Counted from the stretch's first letter, positions 1 through 8,814 are shown. The stretch is 63,386 nt of DNA from Actinomycetes bacterium (GCA_023264975.1 JAHFUS010000010.1:1-63386); one strand, 5' to 3'. The notes: generated by a model from the sequence alone, not told the origin. A program made the numbers and translations.

Positions 1-1104
1 GGCGGTACCGGCCGGCTGACCAGCGTCGTGTGACAGGCGCACGGACGGGGGACGACGTTCAGGTGTAGCGGGGAGGCGGACCGGCGGTGGCGACCTGGTC
101 GCAGCCGCCCGGCCCGGCCCCGGATGCTCGGGCCGTCGGCCCGGCGCAGCGTCTCGGCCGGATCGGGAACGACGGCGGCCAGGCGCCCCGCTTCGGCGGC
201 ACCCGCCGCCTGCAGATCAGCGCGGAAGGCGGCCAGAGCAGCGGCCAGGGCCGCCGCCGCGCCGCGGCGCTCGCGGGCCACCCGGCGCCGGTCCTCCCAC
301 CACGTGCCGACCGCCATCACCGGGCTGAACAGGGCGAAGGCGGCCATGATCGGCGAGAACACCACCGCCATCACCAGGCCGATCACGAGGGGCGCGACAA
401 GCATGGCCCAGCTGAAGCGTGCGCCGGGCGCCGGCTCCGGCGGCGCCGCGGGCACGGTGACGGGCCCGGGGCCGGCGGGCGGCATGCGCCGGGGTGGCCG
501 GTTGAACGGCGCCGTGCCCGTGCCCGCACCTGCCGGGCCTAGCTAGGGCGGCCCGGTCCGGAGGGATCGCCACGATGCGGGCCTGCACGGCCCCCACCTG
601 CAGCAGTGCGCCGGCGGCGATGGTCTCCACCCCGCTGACGAATCGACCGTCGACGCGGGTGCCGTTGCACGACCCGAGGTCCTCGATCGTGCACGCGCCG
701 GCCGCGACGACGAGCCGGGCATGACGGCCGGACACGGTGGACGAGTGGAGGCCGATGCCGGCCCCGCGGCCGCCCGCCCGGCCGAGGACGACAGGCCCGG
801 TGGCGAGCGGCACCCGCCGGCCGGCGTCGAGGCCGCCGGTGACGTGCAGTTCGGCGATGGCGACGGCTGCCGGGTCAGGCCCGCTCGGTGGACCGGTCGA
901 GAGGCGCACAGCGTCGCCCTGCCGCAGCCCGGCGCCGGCCAGCGCGGTGGCCGGAGCCAGGAACCGGCGACTGGCCACCAGGCCGGTGCCGGGGCCGACG
1001 GGGCCGCCGGCCAGCGCCTCGGCCACCTGCCCGATGGTGGCCGATGCGGCGGCAGACACGTCGACGTCGATCTCGGCGCCGCCGACCTGGAGGACGAGCC
1101 GCAT
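1..1104 (-). pseudogene. ESX/type VII secretion EccC/EssC-like protein (ubiquitin-like + FHA N-terminus), frameshifted and cut by window edge
   Basis: The intact part, from ATG at 1104, starts MRLVLQVGGAEIDVD, a YukD/ubiquitin-like domain. An FHA domain follows with the expected motifs: LGR, SSTVSGRHARL and LGSCNGTRVDG. Near 530-545 the frame breaks. The next family hallmarks, FNRPPRRMPP, a hydrophobic pair of segments and WWEDRRR, continue in another frame that carries a TAG just upstream. Similarity to the family fades below about position 115, so no FtsK ATPase domain is visible. In relatives this protein is the membrane ATPase that drives export of WXG100 proteins. I infer a decayed gene or a sequencing frameshift; the missing ATPase part may simply lie outside the window. 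Confidence 0.6.
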
Positions 1105-1325
1105 CAGGCGTGCTCGGTAATCGCGGGGCCGCCGACCTGGAGGGGCCCCCACCTGGTGGAGGAGGCCGGGGTTGGGGCCCCGGCCGGGCAGATGAAAGTG
1201 CGCTGCGGGTGTGCGCGCCCCGACCGCCGCCGCCCTCGGGAGGGCGGGGTAGCCGTCCCGGCCAGGGGGTGCAGTGGGCGGCGGCGGGAGCGTGGGCGGG
1301 GCGACACGCGACGGCGGGCGGCGGC

Positions 1326-1592
1326 CTAGTAGGTGGCGGTCTGGATGGCCTGGCGGCGGTTGCGCACCACCGTGGCGTTCTCGTTCAGGGCTTCCTGGAG
1401 GCGGCTGAGGGCGGACACGAAGGAGCCGTTCCACTCACTCCGGAACCGCTCGGCGGCGGGGCCGGTCCAGGTCGTGTTGCTCACGGCGGCCGAGATGCGG
1501 CGCTGCAGTTCGGCCACCGCCTGCGAGTCGGTGGTGAACTGCTGCTCGAGGCCCTGCATCTGCTCCAGGCTCCCTCTGACCATGTTCGACAT
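1326..1592 (-). CDS. WXG100 (ESAT-6-like) family protein
   Basis: An 88-residue all-helical protein, MSNMVRGSLEQMQ to QAIQTATY, with the family hairpin motif W-x-G (TWTGPAAERFRSEW) near its centre. Length and motif fit secreted ESX/type VII substrates that dimerise as four-helix bundles. The start is set by a good ribosome site (CAGGGAAATAGC before ATG); an upstream in-frame start would only add ten residues. It lies 221 bp upstream of the FHA/ubiquitin-like secretion ATPase gene on the same strand, the usual pairing. The C-terminal YxxxD/E export signal of ESX partners is not present, as is common for stand-alone WXG100 proteins. Confidence 0.85.
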   Translation of the reverse strand: MSNMVRGSLEQMQGLEQQFTTDSQAVAELQRRISAAVSNTTWTGPAAERFRSEWNGSFVSALSRLQEALNENATVVRNRRQAIQTATY

Positions 1593-1774
1593 GCTATTTC
1601 CCTGTCTATAAGGTGGTTTCACTTATTTTCACACACACCAGCATGACATGCAATGACAAACAGGGGGCTCACCCTCGCCCGCCTCCGCCTCCAGGATCGC
1701 CACCGGCCGTCGGCGCCCCCTCCTCTCTGTCCAGGGCGTTCTTCCACTGGTAACTATGAAAGATGATGATACCC

Positions 1775-1794
1775 ACTTCTTGACGTCAGGAAGT
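1775..1794. promoter_or_regulatory. 20-bp imperfect palindrome, candidate operator in a divergent promoter region
   Basis: ACTTCTTGACGTCAGGAAGT reads the same on both strands at 18 of 20 positions, with a perfect TGACGTCA core. It sits in a clearly AT-richer stretch (about 1740-1860) between the divergent WXG100 and CpaB-like genes. A TTGACG that could serve as a -35 box lies inside it. The regulator is unknown. Confidence 0.4.
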
Positions 1795-1868
1795 GCTTTG
1801 AAGTACTGATAGGGTATGGTCACGGAGTCGGGCGACGGCGATAGGCGGCTTTTGTAGAGTGACCGCCC

Positions 1869-2663
1869 ATGGCTGAGACCACGCTCAGCACGCGCCGGGC
1901 GAGGGTCCGCGGTGCGGGCGGTACCAACGGTGCCCGCCCGCTGCGCCGCCGGCGGGCCCTCCCGGGAGGGCGCGCCGTGGTGGGCGGCTTTCTCGTCGCG
2001 CTCGCGGCCGTCGGCGTCTTCGCCGGCTACACCACCGCCACCGCCGATACGCGCGAGCCGTACCTCGTCGCCCGCCAGGACCTCGCCCTCGGCCACCGCA
2101 TCACCCGGGCCGATCTCGGCACGCTGCCCATGGACCTGCCCGCCCTGCTGAGGGCGAAGGCCTACCGCGACCCGGCTCAGCTGATCGGCACCATGGTGAT
2201 CGGGCCGGTGACCAAGGGCGAGCTGGTGCAGTCGAGCAGCGTGCTGGCCGGTGGCGCCGCCGGGTCATCGCAGCGGCAGATCTCGTTCTCCATCGACTCG
2301 GCCCGGGCCGTCAACGGGCAGCTGCGCCGGGGCGAGTTCGTCGATGTCGTCGCCACCTACGGCACCGGCGCCGACGGGTACACCGAGGCTGTCGTCCGGG
2401 CCGCCAGGGTGGCCGACCGCGCCGAGACCAGGGGCGCACTCTCCAGCCAGGGCAACGAGGTCATCACGCTCGCGGTACCCGACGCCGCCGCCGCGCTGGC
2501 CGTGGCCCATGCCGTGAGCACGGGCACGCTCATGCTCGTGCGCTCGCCTGCGCCGCCGGAGGCGGGCGAGCTCCTCGTCGAGACGCCCTTCTACCGCCCG
2601 ACTGTCCCGCCCGCCGAGAAGGCGGGCGCCGGCACCACGTCGACCACAACGGGCGCGGGCTGA
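1869..2663 (+). CDS. CpaB/RcpC-like SAF-domain protein (Flp pilus assembly family)
   Basis: 264 residues. A basic N-terminus is followed by one membrane segment (about 40-58) and then a SAF domain: PYLVARQDLALGHRITRADL with a second strand GTMVIGPVTKGELVQSSSV. The RcpC-like part contains GEFVDVVATYG and ends in a Thr-rich tail. CpaB/RcpC proteins act in the periplasm or cell wall during Flp/Tad pilus assembly. The CpaE-like gene starts 4 bp downstream, so the two are almost certainly cotranscribed. No tadA/B/C or flp gene is seen nearby, so the role here may differ from a classic Tad system. Confidence 0.7.
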   Translation: MAETTLSTRRARVRGAGGTNGARPLRRRRALPGGRAVVGGFLVALAAVGVFAGYTTATADTREPYLVARQDLALGHRITRADLGTLPMDLPALLRAKAYRDPAQLIGTMVIGPVTKGELVQSSSVLAGGAAGSSQRQISFSIDSARAVNGQLRRGEFVDVVATYGTGADGYTEAVVRAARVADRAETRGALSSQGNEVITLAVPDAAAALAVAHAVSTGTLMLVRSPAPPEAGELLVETPFYRPTVPPAEKAGAGTTSTTTGAG

Positions 2664-2667
2664 GCGG

Positions 2668-3978
2668 TTGGCCGCCGAGCGCTACGTGGTCCTGGGGCTG
2701 GCCCACGCCCGCTCCAGCTGGTTCAAGGCGATGGCCCAGTGGGCCAACTCCGGCACCATTCCCGCCGAGTTCGTGAAGTGCGTCTCCGGCGAGGAGATGC
2801 GGGCCCGCCTGGCGTCGGGCCGCCCGTTCTCGGCGCTGCTGATCGACGCGGCCCTGCCCGCCCTCGACCGCGACCTGGTCGACGCGGCGCGGGCTGCCGG
2901 CTGCGTCACCGTCGCCGTCGACGACCGGCGGGCCACGTGCGACTTCGACGCCCTCGGCGTGGCCGCCGTCCTCCCCGACTTCTTCGACCCCAAGGCCCTG
3001 CTCGACATCCTCACCGCCTCCGCCACCATGATCGGTCGGGGGGAGGCGCTCCCGGGCGACGCCTCGCCCACCACCGAGGCGCCATGGCGAGGCAGGGTCG
3101 CCACCGTGTGCGGTCCGGGCGGCACCGGCACGTCCACCGTGGCCGTTGCGCTGGCCCAGGGCCTGGCCGACGATGCCCGCCACGGGCGCTCCGTCCTGCT
3201 GGCCGACTTCGCCCTCCACGCCGAGCAGGCCATGCTCCACGACGCACGCGACGTGGTGCCCGGCGTGCAGGAGTTGGTGGAGGCGCACCGCTCCCGGCGG
3301 GTGGCGCCCGAGGAGGTGCGCACGCTCACCTTCGAGGTGCACGAGCGGGGCTACCAGTTGCTGCTCGGCCTGCGCCAGGCCCGGTCGTGGACCACCATCC
3401 GGCCCCGCGCCTTCGAGGCCGCCTTCGACGCGCTGTGCCGCGCCTACCGGGTGGTGGTGTGCGACGCCGACGCCGACCTCGAGGGCGAGGAGGAGGGCGG
3501 CTCCATCGAGGTCGAGGAGCGCAACGTGATGAGCCGCACCGCCGCCCTGCGGGCCGACGTGGTGTTCGCCGTGGGCCTGCCCGGCATGAAGGGCCTGCAC
3601 TCGCTGGTGCGCGTGCTCAACGAGCTTTGCTCAGTCGGCGTGGCGCCCGACCGGATCGTCCCCGTCATCAACCGGGCGCCCAAGGGCGGGCGGGCCCGCT
3701 CTGACATCACCTCCACCTTGGGCACCCTCACGGTGGACGGCGGCACGGCATTCGCCCCGCCCGTATTCCTGCCCGACCGGCGGGTGGAAGAGCCGCTGGT
3801 CGATGGCATCCGCCTGTCGTCCACCCTGGCCCAGCCGTTACGGGGTGCCTTCGCCGCCATCGTGGACCATGTGCCGCCGGCGCCGGCCGCCCGGGTCGGC
3901 GAGCCCGAATTGGTGCGGCCGGGGTCGCTCGGGTCGTGGTCCGGTGACGACGACGACGACGAGGCGGCGCTGGGCTGA
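2668..3978 (+). CDS. CpaE/TadZ-like ParA-superfamily ATPase with degenerate Walker A
   Basis: 436 residues with a TTG start placed 4 bp after the cpaB-like stop. The first ~125 residues look like an atypical receiver domain (SALLIDAALPAL). A MinD/ParA-type fold follows: the P-loop region is CGPGGTGTSTVAVALAQ, where the usual Gly-Lys-Thr/Ser lysine is replaced, then VLLADFALHAEQAML and VVVCDADADLEG. The tail is acidic (GDDDDDE). TadZ proteins localise pilus machinery at the membrane. The altered Walker A suggests weak or no ATP hydrolysis, as reported for some TadZ proteins. Confidence 0.65.
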   Translation: MAAERYVVLGLAHARSSWFKAMAQWANSGTIPAEFVKCVSGEEMRARLASGRPFSALLIDAALPALDRDLVDAARAAGCVTVAVDDRRATCDFDALGVAAVLPDFFDPKALLDILTASATMIGRGEALPGDASPTTEAPWRGRVATVCGPGGTGTSTVAVALAQGLADDARHGRSVLLADFALHAEQAMLHDARDVVPGVQELVEAHRSRRVAPEEVRTLTFEVHERGYQLLLGLRQARSWTTIRPRAFEAAFDALCRAYRVVVCDADADLEGEEEGGSIEVEERNVMSRTAALRADVVFAVGLPGMKGLHSLVRVLNELCSVGVAPDRIVPVINRAPKGGRARSDITSTLGTLTVDGGTAFAPPVFLPDRRVEEPLVDGIRLSSTLAQPLRGAFAAIVDHVPPAPAARVGEPELVRPGSLGSWSGDDDDDEAALG

Positions 3979-4080
3979 GCCGGGCGGCATCCACGATGGC
4001 GACCGTGGTCGGTGAGATGATGGTTCGATGCGCCCGACTATTTCGTCCTATTTCACCATCCGGATGGACCCCACGGATCG

Positions 4081-4539
4081 ATGACGTCGGCCGTAGCCCG
4101 CGGCGTCGTGCTGGTCCTCGTCGGCCTGCTGCTCCTGGGCGGTGTAGCCGCCGTCGTGATCCACGAGGACAACGGCGACCGCTCGTCGACGGCCTCGGGC
4201 ACCACCACGACCACCGTGCCCGGCAACCCCGCGTCGACCTCGTCGTCGACCATGTTCACCCTGCCGGGGCCCACCGCCTCGTCGGTCACTTCCTCGACTA
4301 CGTCCGGCTCCACGGGGTCGTCGGCCACCACCTCCACGACGGGGGCGAGCGGCACCAGCTCGACCACTTCGTCCACCACGACCTTCGGGTCGTCCGTCGG
4401 GTCCTCCGGGTCGACTGCAGCCGGGGCAGGCGAGACGCTGGCCTACACGGGCGCCCCCTCGAACCTTGGCCTCGCCCTGCTCCTCCTCGCCGTGGCCTGG
4501 GGAATGCGGCGGTTCGTCGTCGCCTCCCGGCCCCGCTGA
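4081..4539 (+). CDS. Ser/Thr-rich surface protein with LAxTG (class E sortase) anchor
   Basis: 152 residues: an N-terminal hydrophobic signal (about 8-27), a low-complexity Ser/Thr/Gly stalk (33-115), then LAYTG at 120-124, a hydrophobic segment (128-140) and a basic tail (MRRFVVASRPR). LAxTG is the known recognition motif of class E sortases in high-GC actinobacteria. The stalk is probably glycosylated or simply a spacer. It has no folded domain. It follows the CpaB/CpaE-like pair on the same strand after about 100 bp. No sortase gene is in the window. Confidence 0.7.
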   Translation: MTSAVARGVVLVLVGLLLLGGVAAVVIHEDNGDRSSTASGTTTTTVPGNPASTSSSTMFTLPGPTASSVTSSTTSGSTGSSATTSTTGASGTSSTTSSTTTFGSSVGSSGSTAAGAGETLAYTGAPSNLGLALLLLAVAWGMRRFVVASRPR

Positions 4540-4570
4540 ACACCGGCGCCGAGCCGGTCGCCTCCCGGCC

Positions 4571-5683
4571 GTGAGGATCACCACCGTCGAGCTGCGCCGG
4601 GTGCGTCTGCCGTTCCTCGCTCCCTTCCGCACCTCCGCCGGCTCGACGGAGGGGCGCGAGGTGCTGCTGGTGCGCATCGACACGACGGCGGGCGAGGGCT
4701 GGGGTGAGTGCGCTGCGCTGGGTGAGCCCACCTACACGGCGGAGTACGTGGCGGGGGCGGCCGGCGTGCTCCGGGACCACCTCGTGCCCCGGCTGTTGGC
4801 GGTGGGCGGCGAGGTCGGCGCCACTGCGGTGGCGCCGGCGCTGGCTGCGGTCCGGGGTCACCACATGGCCAAGGCAGCCCTGGAGATGGCGGTGCTCGAC
4901 GTCGAGTTGCGAGCCGCCGGAATCTCGTTGGCCCAACGGCTCGGTGCCACCCGCGACACGGTCGAAGCGGGCGTGGCCGTGGGGATCGCACCGTCGATCG
5001 GGGCCCTGCTGGACGTCGTGGGCGGCGCGGTCGATGACGGGTACCGGCGGGTCAAGCTCAAGATCGAGCCGGGGTGGGACGTCGAGCCCGTGCGGGCCGT
5101 GCGGGAGCGCTTCGGAGACCTCGTGCTCCAGGTCGACGCCAACGGCGCCTACAGGATCGGCGACGCCGCCCAGCTGGCCCTGCTCGACCCCTTCGACCTG
5201 GCCATGATCGAGCAGCCGCTCCCGCCCGACGACCTGGCCGGTTCGGCCCACCTGGCCCGGCGCATCGCCACACCGATCTGCCTCGACGAGCCGATCACGT
5301 CGGCGGAGGTTGCGGCCGGGGTGCTGGCCATGGGCGCAGCGGCGGTGATCAACGTGAAGGCGGGCCGGGTGGGCGGCTACCTCGAGGCGGCGCGCGTGCA
5401 CGACGTCTGCCTGGCTGCCGGCGTGCCCGTGTGGTGCGGCGGCATGCTCGAGACGGGCTACGCCCGGGCCGCCAACCTCGCCCTGGCCGCTCTGCCGGGC
5501 TTCACCCTGCCGGGCGACCTGTGCCCGCCGTCCCGCTACCTGGCCGCCGACGTGGCCGCCCCCCTCCTCGCTCCCGGGGGCCGCCTCCAGGTGCCGTCGC
5601 AACCTGGACTGGGCGCCGACCTGCTGGCGGAGGCGATCGAGGCGCACACGACCGCGACCGAGCTGGCCTACCCGTCCCGCTGA
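4571..5683 (+). CDS. menC: o-Succinylbenzoate synthase
   Basis: 370 residues from a GTG start (VRITTVELRRVRLPF). It belongs to the enolase superfamily, muconate-lactonizing subgroup. The family's N-terminal capping domain is followed by a barrel with the catalytic lysine motif VKLKIEPGWD, metal ligands at LQVDANGAY, MIEQPL and CLDEPI, and the second lysine in INVKAGRVGG. The end WCGGMLETGYARAANLALAALPG is typical of MenC/N-acylamino-acid racemase proteins. MenC dehydrates SHCHC to o-succinylbenzoate in menaquinone synthesis. N-acylamino-acid racemase activity is possible. No other men genes lie here. Confidence 0.85.
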   Translation: MRITTVELRRVRLPFLAPFRTSAGSTEGREVLLVRIDTTAGEGWGECAALGEPTYTAEYVAGAAGVLRDHLVPRLLAVGGEVGATAVAPALAAVRGHHMAKAALEMAVLDVELRAAGISLAQRLGATRDTVEAGVAVGIAPSIGALLDVVGGAVDDGYRRVKLKIEPGWDVEPVRAVRERFGDLVLQVDANGAYRIGDAAQLALLDPFDLAMIEQPLPPDDLAGSAHLARRIATPICLDEPITSAEVAAGVLAMGAAAVINVKAGRVGGYLEAARVHDVCLAAGVPVWCGGMLETGYARAANLALAALPGFTLPGDLCPPSRYLAADVAAPLLAPGGRLQVPSQPGLGADLLAEAIEAHTTATELAYPSR

Positions 5684-5996
5684 GGCCGGGCCGCATTCGC
5701 GGCGGCACGAGGGCCCGGATTCCCGGCCTGGCCCCGGCTCGAGCCGTGCGGCCGGCGGGCGGGGCGCAGCGACGGCCGGGCCTTGCCCAGCGGCGTCAGG
5801 GTGCCCGCCTTCGGAGCGGCGGGTAGAGCTCGACGGGGTTCTCGAGCACCATGGCGCTCGATGATGTCGACCTGACCGGACGACAGCTCGGCCGACCGCC
5901 ACACCGCCGGCGATCGGGTGGGCCCCTTCCCGTTCCGGGTACGGGAACCGACCCTCTCAGGCGTGAGTTTCCGTACCGAGAAGCGGGCTCGCCCGG
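5684..5996. other. Intergenic stretch without a recognisable gene
   Basis: About 310 bp between the convergent menC and acetyltransferase genes. No frame gives a recognisable protein, and I see no tRNA, clear terminator or repeat. A minus-strand 18-codon ORF (MVLENPVELY...) near 5850 is too short to support. Confidence 0.4.
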
Positions 5997-6431
5997 CTAC
6001 GTGTCGGGCTGGAACCTCCACACGTTGGTCTCCCTCTGCTCGAAGCCGAGCTTTCGGTACATGGCGTTGGCCGCCTCCCGGCCCGGTCGGGAGGTGAGAT
6101 CGACGGTGCGGGCGCCGGCAGCCGTGGCCAGCCCCAACGCGTGGCGGGTGAGCTTCTCGCCGATGCCCTGGCGCCTCGCTCCCTCGTCCACCACCACGTC
6201 CTCGATCCACGCCCGCACACCGGTGGGGATTCGGAACACCACGACGGTGAGGGTGCCGGCGATGTGGTCGCTGTCGTCGAGGGCAAGGAGCAGGCGGGTG
6301 CCCGGCGCGTCCACCATCTCCGTGAGGTCGTCGTAGGTGGGCGGCGGCGATGTGCGGGAGACCTGGCCGACCAGGCGGGTGAAGGCTGCGACCAGGTCCG
6401 GGCTGACGTGGTCGGCCTCGACGACCCTCAT
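5997..6431 (-). CDS. GNAT-family N-acetyltransferase
   Basis: 144 residues, MRVVEADHVS to FQPDT. The GNAT core is visible: strand IAGTLTVVVFRIPTGVRAWIEDVVVDEGARRQGIGEKL, holding the acetyl-CoA loop (R-R-Q-G-I-G), then the C-terminal NAMYRKLGFEQRETNVW. The ATG overlaps the stop codon of the upstream citrate synthase gene (ATGA), so the two are translationally coupled. The substrate cannot be told from sequence. Confidence 0.8.
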   Translation of the reverse strand: MRVVEADHVSPDLVAAFTRLVGQVSRTSPPPTYDDLTEMVDAPGTRLLLALDDSDHIAGTLTVVVFRIPTGVRAWIEDVVVDEGARRQGIGEKLTRHALGLATAAGARTVDLTSRPGREAANAMYRKLGFEQRETNVWRFQPDT

Positions 6432-7960
6432 TCCGGGTCGGGCACCGGTTGGGGCGGCGGCGGCCCCACGTACCGGGCGCTCGGGCGCACGATGCGGTTG
6501 TCGGCCGCCTGCTCGAGCATGTTGGCGCACCACCCGATGACCCGGCTCGACGCGAAGGTCGGCGTGAACAGCTCGCGCGGCAGTCCGCAGCGGTCCATAA
6601 CGACGCCGGCGTAGAACTCCACGTTGGCGTACAGGTGGCGGCCCGGCTTCAGCTCGGCCAGCACGTCGACCACCGTCTTCTCGACCTGGGTGGCGAAGGC
6701 CGCCTTGTCGCCGCCGAGGCGCTGGGCCACGTCTCGAAGCATCAGCGAGCGAGGGTCGTCGGTCTTGTACACCCGGTGCCCGAAGCCCATGATCCGCTCG
6801 CCGTGCTCAACGGCGTTGCGGATCCACGCCTCGGTCTTGTCGGGCGTGCCGATGGCGTCGAGCATGTCGAGGGCCCGGCTGGGGGCACCGCCGTGGAGGG
6901 GCCCCGACAGGCTGCCGAGCGCAGCCACCACGGCGGACCCGAAGTCGGCGCCCGTTGACGTGACGACGCGGGCGGTGAACGTGGATGCGTTGAACCCGTG
7001 GTCGATGGTGGAGATCTGGTACTGCTCGACGGCCCGGGCGTGATCCGGGTCGGGCACCTCGCCGGTGAGCAGGTATAGGTAGTTGGCCGAGTAGCCCAGG
7101 TCGTCGCTCGGCTCCAGCGGGTCGAGGCCGTTGCGCAGGCGGTGCAGCGCCATGATCAGCGTGGGCGTGACGGCGCACAGCCGCAGGGCGTCGGTGCGCC
7201 TGGTGACGGCGTCGGTGTCCATGCTGGGGCGCAGGTCGAGCGACTGGGCCACGGCCGACATGGCCGTGCGCAGCGCGTCGAGCGGACCGGGATGCTCGCC
7301 CGCCTTTGCGATGTCGGGAAGCAGCGGCTTCACTGCATCCGGGATCGCCGCCATGGGCCGCACCTCGTCGAGGAACGCCTTGCGTTCGGTGGCGTCGGGC
7401 AGCTCGCCGCTGAAGAGCAGGTACCACACGTCCTCGAGCGACCGCTTCCCGGCCAGCTCCACGGCGTTGTAGTGGCGGTAGTGGTAGAAGCCCTCCTGGC
7501 CCCGCACGTCGCCCACCGTGGTCTCGGCGACGACAACGCCCTCGAGGCCCTTGGGCGCGTCGACCAGGCTGGGGTGGGCCATCGGCGCGATCTGGGCGAT
7601 TCCCACCAGGTCGCGCATGCTGACCATGCCGACCAGCTCGCCGTCGTCCACCACGGGGATGTGGCGGTAACCCCTCTCGGACAGGGTGTTCCACGCGTCC
7701 GCCACCTCGACGGCGGAGGTGATGGTGTACGGGTCGGCCGTCATCCACTCCCCGACCTTGGCGTTGGCATCGGCGCCCTCGGCGGCCAGGCGGACCAGGT
7801 CGCTCTCGGTGAGGATGCCGACGGGCTTGCCGCCGTCGACCACCACGACCGAGCCGACCTTGTGCTCGTGCATGTGGGTCGCTGCGTCCGACAGCAGTTC
7901 GGTGGCCTCGGCGGTGACCACGGGGCTGCTCATGATGTCGGCGACCGCACGCGTTGCCAT
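6428..7960 (-). CDS. Citrate (or 2-methylcitrate) synthase with N-terminal CBS-domain pair
   Basis: 510 residues. Two CBS domains (about 8-60 and 70-125; MSSPVVTAEATELLSDAA, GILTESDLV, HIPVVDDGELVGMVSMRDL) precede a complete citrate synthase core. Active-site histidines lie in GPLHGGAPSRAL and IMGFGHRVYK. The segment that usually carries the catalytic Asp (NVDFY) reads NVEFYAGVV. The enzyme condenses acetyl- or propionyl-CoA with oxaloacetate. CBS pairs bind adenosyl ligands (AMP, ATP, SAM), so I infer energy-state control built into the enzyme. It is coupled to a GNAT acetyltransferase by an ATGA overlap. Confidence 0.85.
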   Translation of the reverse strand: MATRAVADIMSSPVVTAEATELLSDAATHMHEHKVGSVVVVDGGKPVGILTESDLVRLAAEGADANAKVGEWMTADPYTITSAVEVADAWNTLSERGYRHIPVVDDGELVGMVSMRDLVGIAQIAPMAHPSLVDAPKGLEGVVVAETTVGDVRGQEGFYHYRHYNAVELAGKRSLEDVWYLLFSGELPDATERKAFLDEVRPMAAIPDAVKPLLPDIAKAGEHPGPLDALRTAMSAVAQSLDLRPSMDTDAVTRRTDALRLCAVTPTLIMALHRLRNGLDPLEPSDDLGYSANYLYLLTGEVPDPDHARAVEQYQISTIDHGFNASTFTARVVTSTGADFGSAVVAALGSLSGPLHGGAPSRALDMLDAIGTPDKTEAWIRNAVEHGERIMGFGHRVYKTDDPRSLMLRDVAQRLGGDKAAFATQVEKTVVDVLAELKPGRHLYANVEFYAGVVMDRCGLPRELFTPTFASSRVIGWCANMLEQAADNRIVRPSARYVGPPPPQPVPDPE

Positions 7961-8007
7961 GTCGCCTCCAGGGGTGGTTTCGAGCCGGGCTGGAGTGTAC
8001 TGGGGGC

Positions 8008-8814
8008 ATGCGGATGCGCGGTCTGAGGGTGATTGTGACTGGTGCGTCGTCGGGGATCGGGCAGGCCACGGCCCGCCTGCTGGCGGCCAGGGGAGCGAAC
8101 GTGACGGCCGTGGCCCGCAGCCTGGGACCGCTCGATGAGCTGGCCGCCTCGTCGTCGTCGATCACCCCGTTCGTCGCCGACCTCACGGTGGAGGCCGACC
8201 GGGCCGCCCTGGTTGGGCGGGTCGGCGACGTGGACGTGCTGGTGAACAACGCCGGCATCGGGTGGCTGGGGCTGGTCGAGGAGATGCCGGCCGAGCAGGT
8301 GCAGAAACTGTTCGCCATCAACGTCGTGGCCCTGATCGACCTCACCCAGCGGGTGTTGCCGGGGATGCTCTCCCGGCGCCGCGGCCACGTGGTGAACATC
8401 GCCTCCGTGGCGTCGTGGGTGTCCATCCCGCCCCTCACCGTGTACTCCGCCACCAAGTTCGCCGTGCAGGGCTTCAGTGACGGCCTTCGCCGGGAGCTGA
8501 TGGGCCGCGGCGTGCACGTGTCCACCATCAACCCGGGCCCCGTGGCCACACGCTTCGGTGCCCGGGCCACCTTCGAGGACCCCCGCACCGAGCACATGGA
8601 CGACTCGAGGATGCCCGGCGTGCCGGCGTCGATGGTCGCCTCTGCGGTGGCCCGCGCCGTCCGGATGAACGGCCTCCCCGGCTACACCGGCATCGCCGTC
8701 CCCCGGGTGCTCGGGTTCAGCCGGCTGGGCGCCGTCCCCGGCCTCCGGCTCGCCTCGGACGCCTTCGCAATCGCCTTCAAGGGCGCCCGGGCCTCGTCGA
8801 TGGGAGGCGGCTAG
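8008..8814 (+). CDS. Short-chain dehydrogenase/reductase
   Basis: 268 residues, classical SDR. The nucleotide motif is TGASSGIGQATARLLAARG, the structural motif is VLVNNAGIG, and the catalytic set is Ser in NIASVASWVS followed by YSATK (Tyr/Lys). Asn in INVVALIDL completes the tetrad. A start at 8014 is equally possible. Its stop shares the palindrome CTAG with the stop of the convergent nei gene. The substrate is unknown; the sequence resembles generic actinobacterial SDRs of lipid or alcohol metabolism. Confidence 0.85.
   Translation: MRMRGLRVIVTGASSGIGQATARLLAARGANVTAVARSLGPLDELAASSSSITPFVADLTVEADRAALVGRVGDVDVLVNNAGIGWLGLVEEMPAEQVQKLFAINVVALIDLTQRVLPGMLSRRRGHVVNIASVASWVSIPPLTVYSATKFAVQGFSDGLRRELMGRGVHVSTINPGPVATRFGARATFEDPRTEHMDDSRMPGVPASMVASAVARAVRMNGLPGYTGIAVPRVLGFSRLGAVPGLRLASDAFAIAFKGARASSMGGG

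Noticed and set aside
1104-1307. A 67-codon minus-strand ORF whose TGA overlaps the start of the FHA gene
   Set aside because: Arg/Pro-rich, no ribosome site or motif; overlap is probably chance.
5668-6210. Minus-strand ORF of 180 codons over the menC-GNAT gap
   Set aside because: Arg/Pro/Gly-rich and overlaps the acetyltransferase gene in another frame; no motif.
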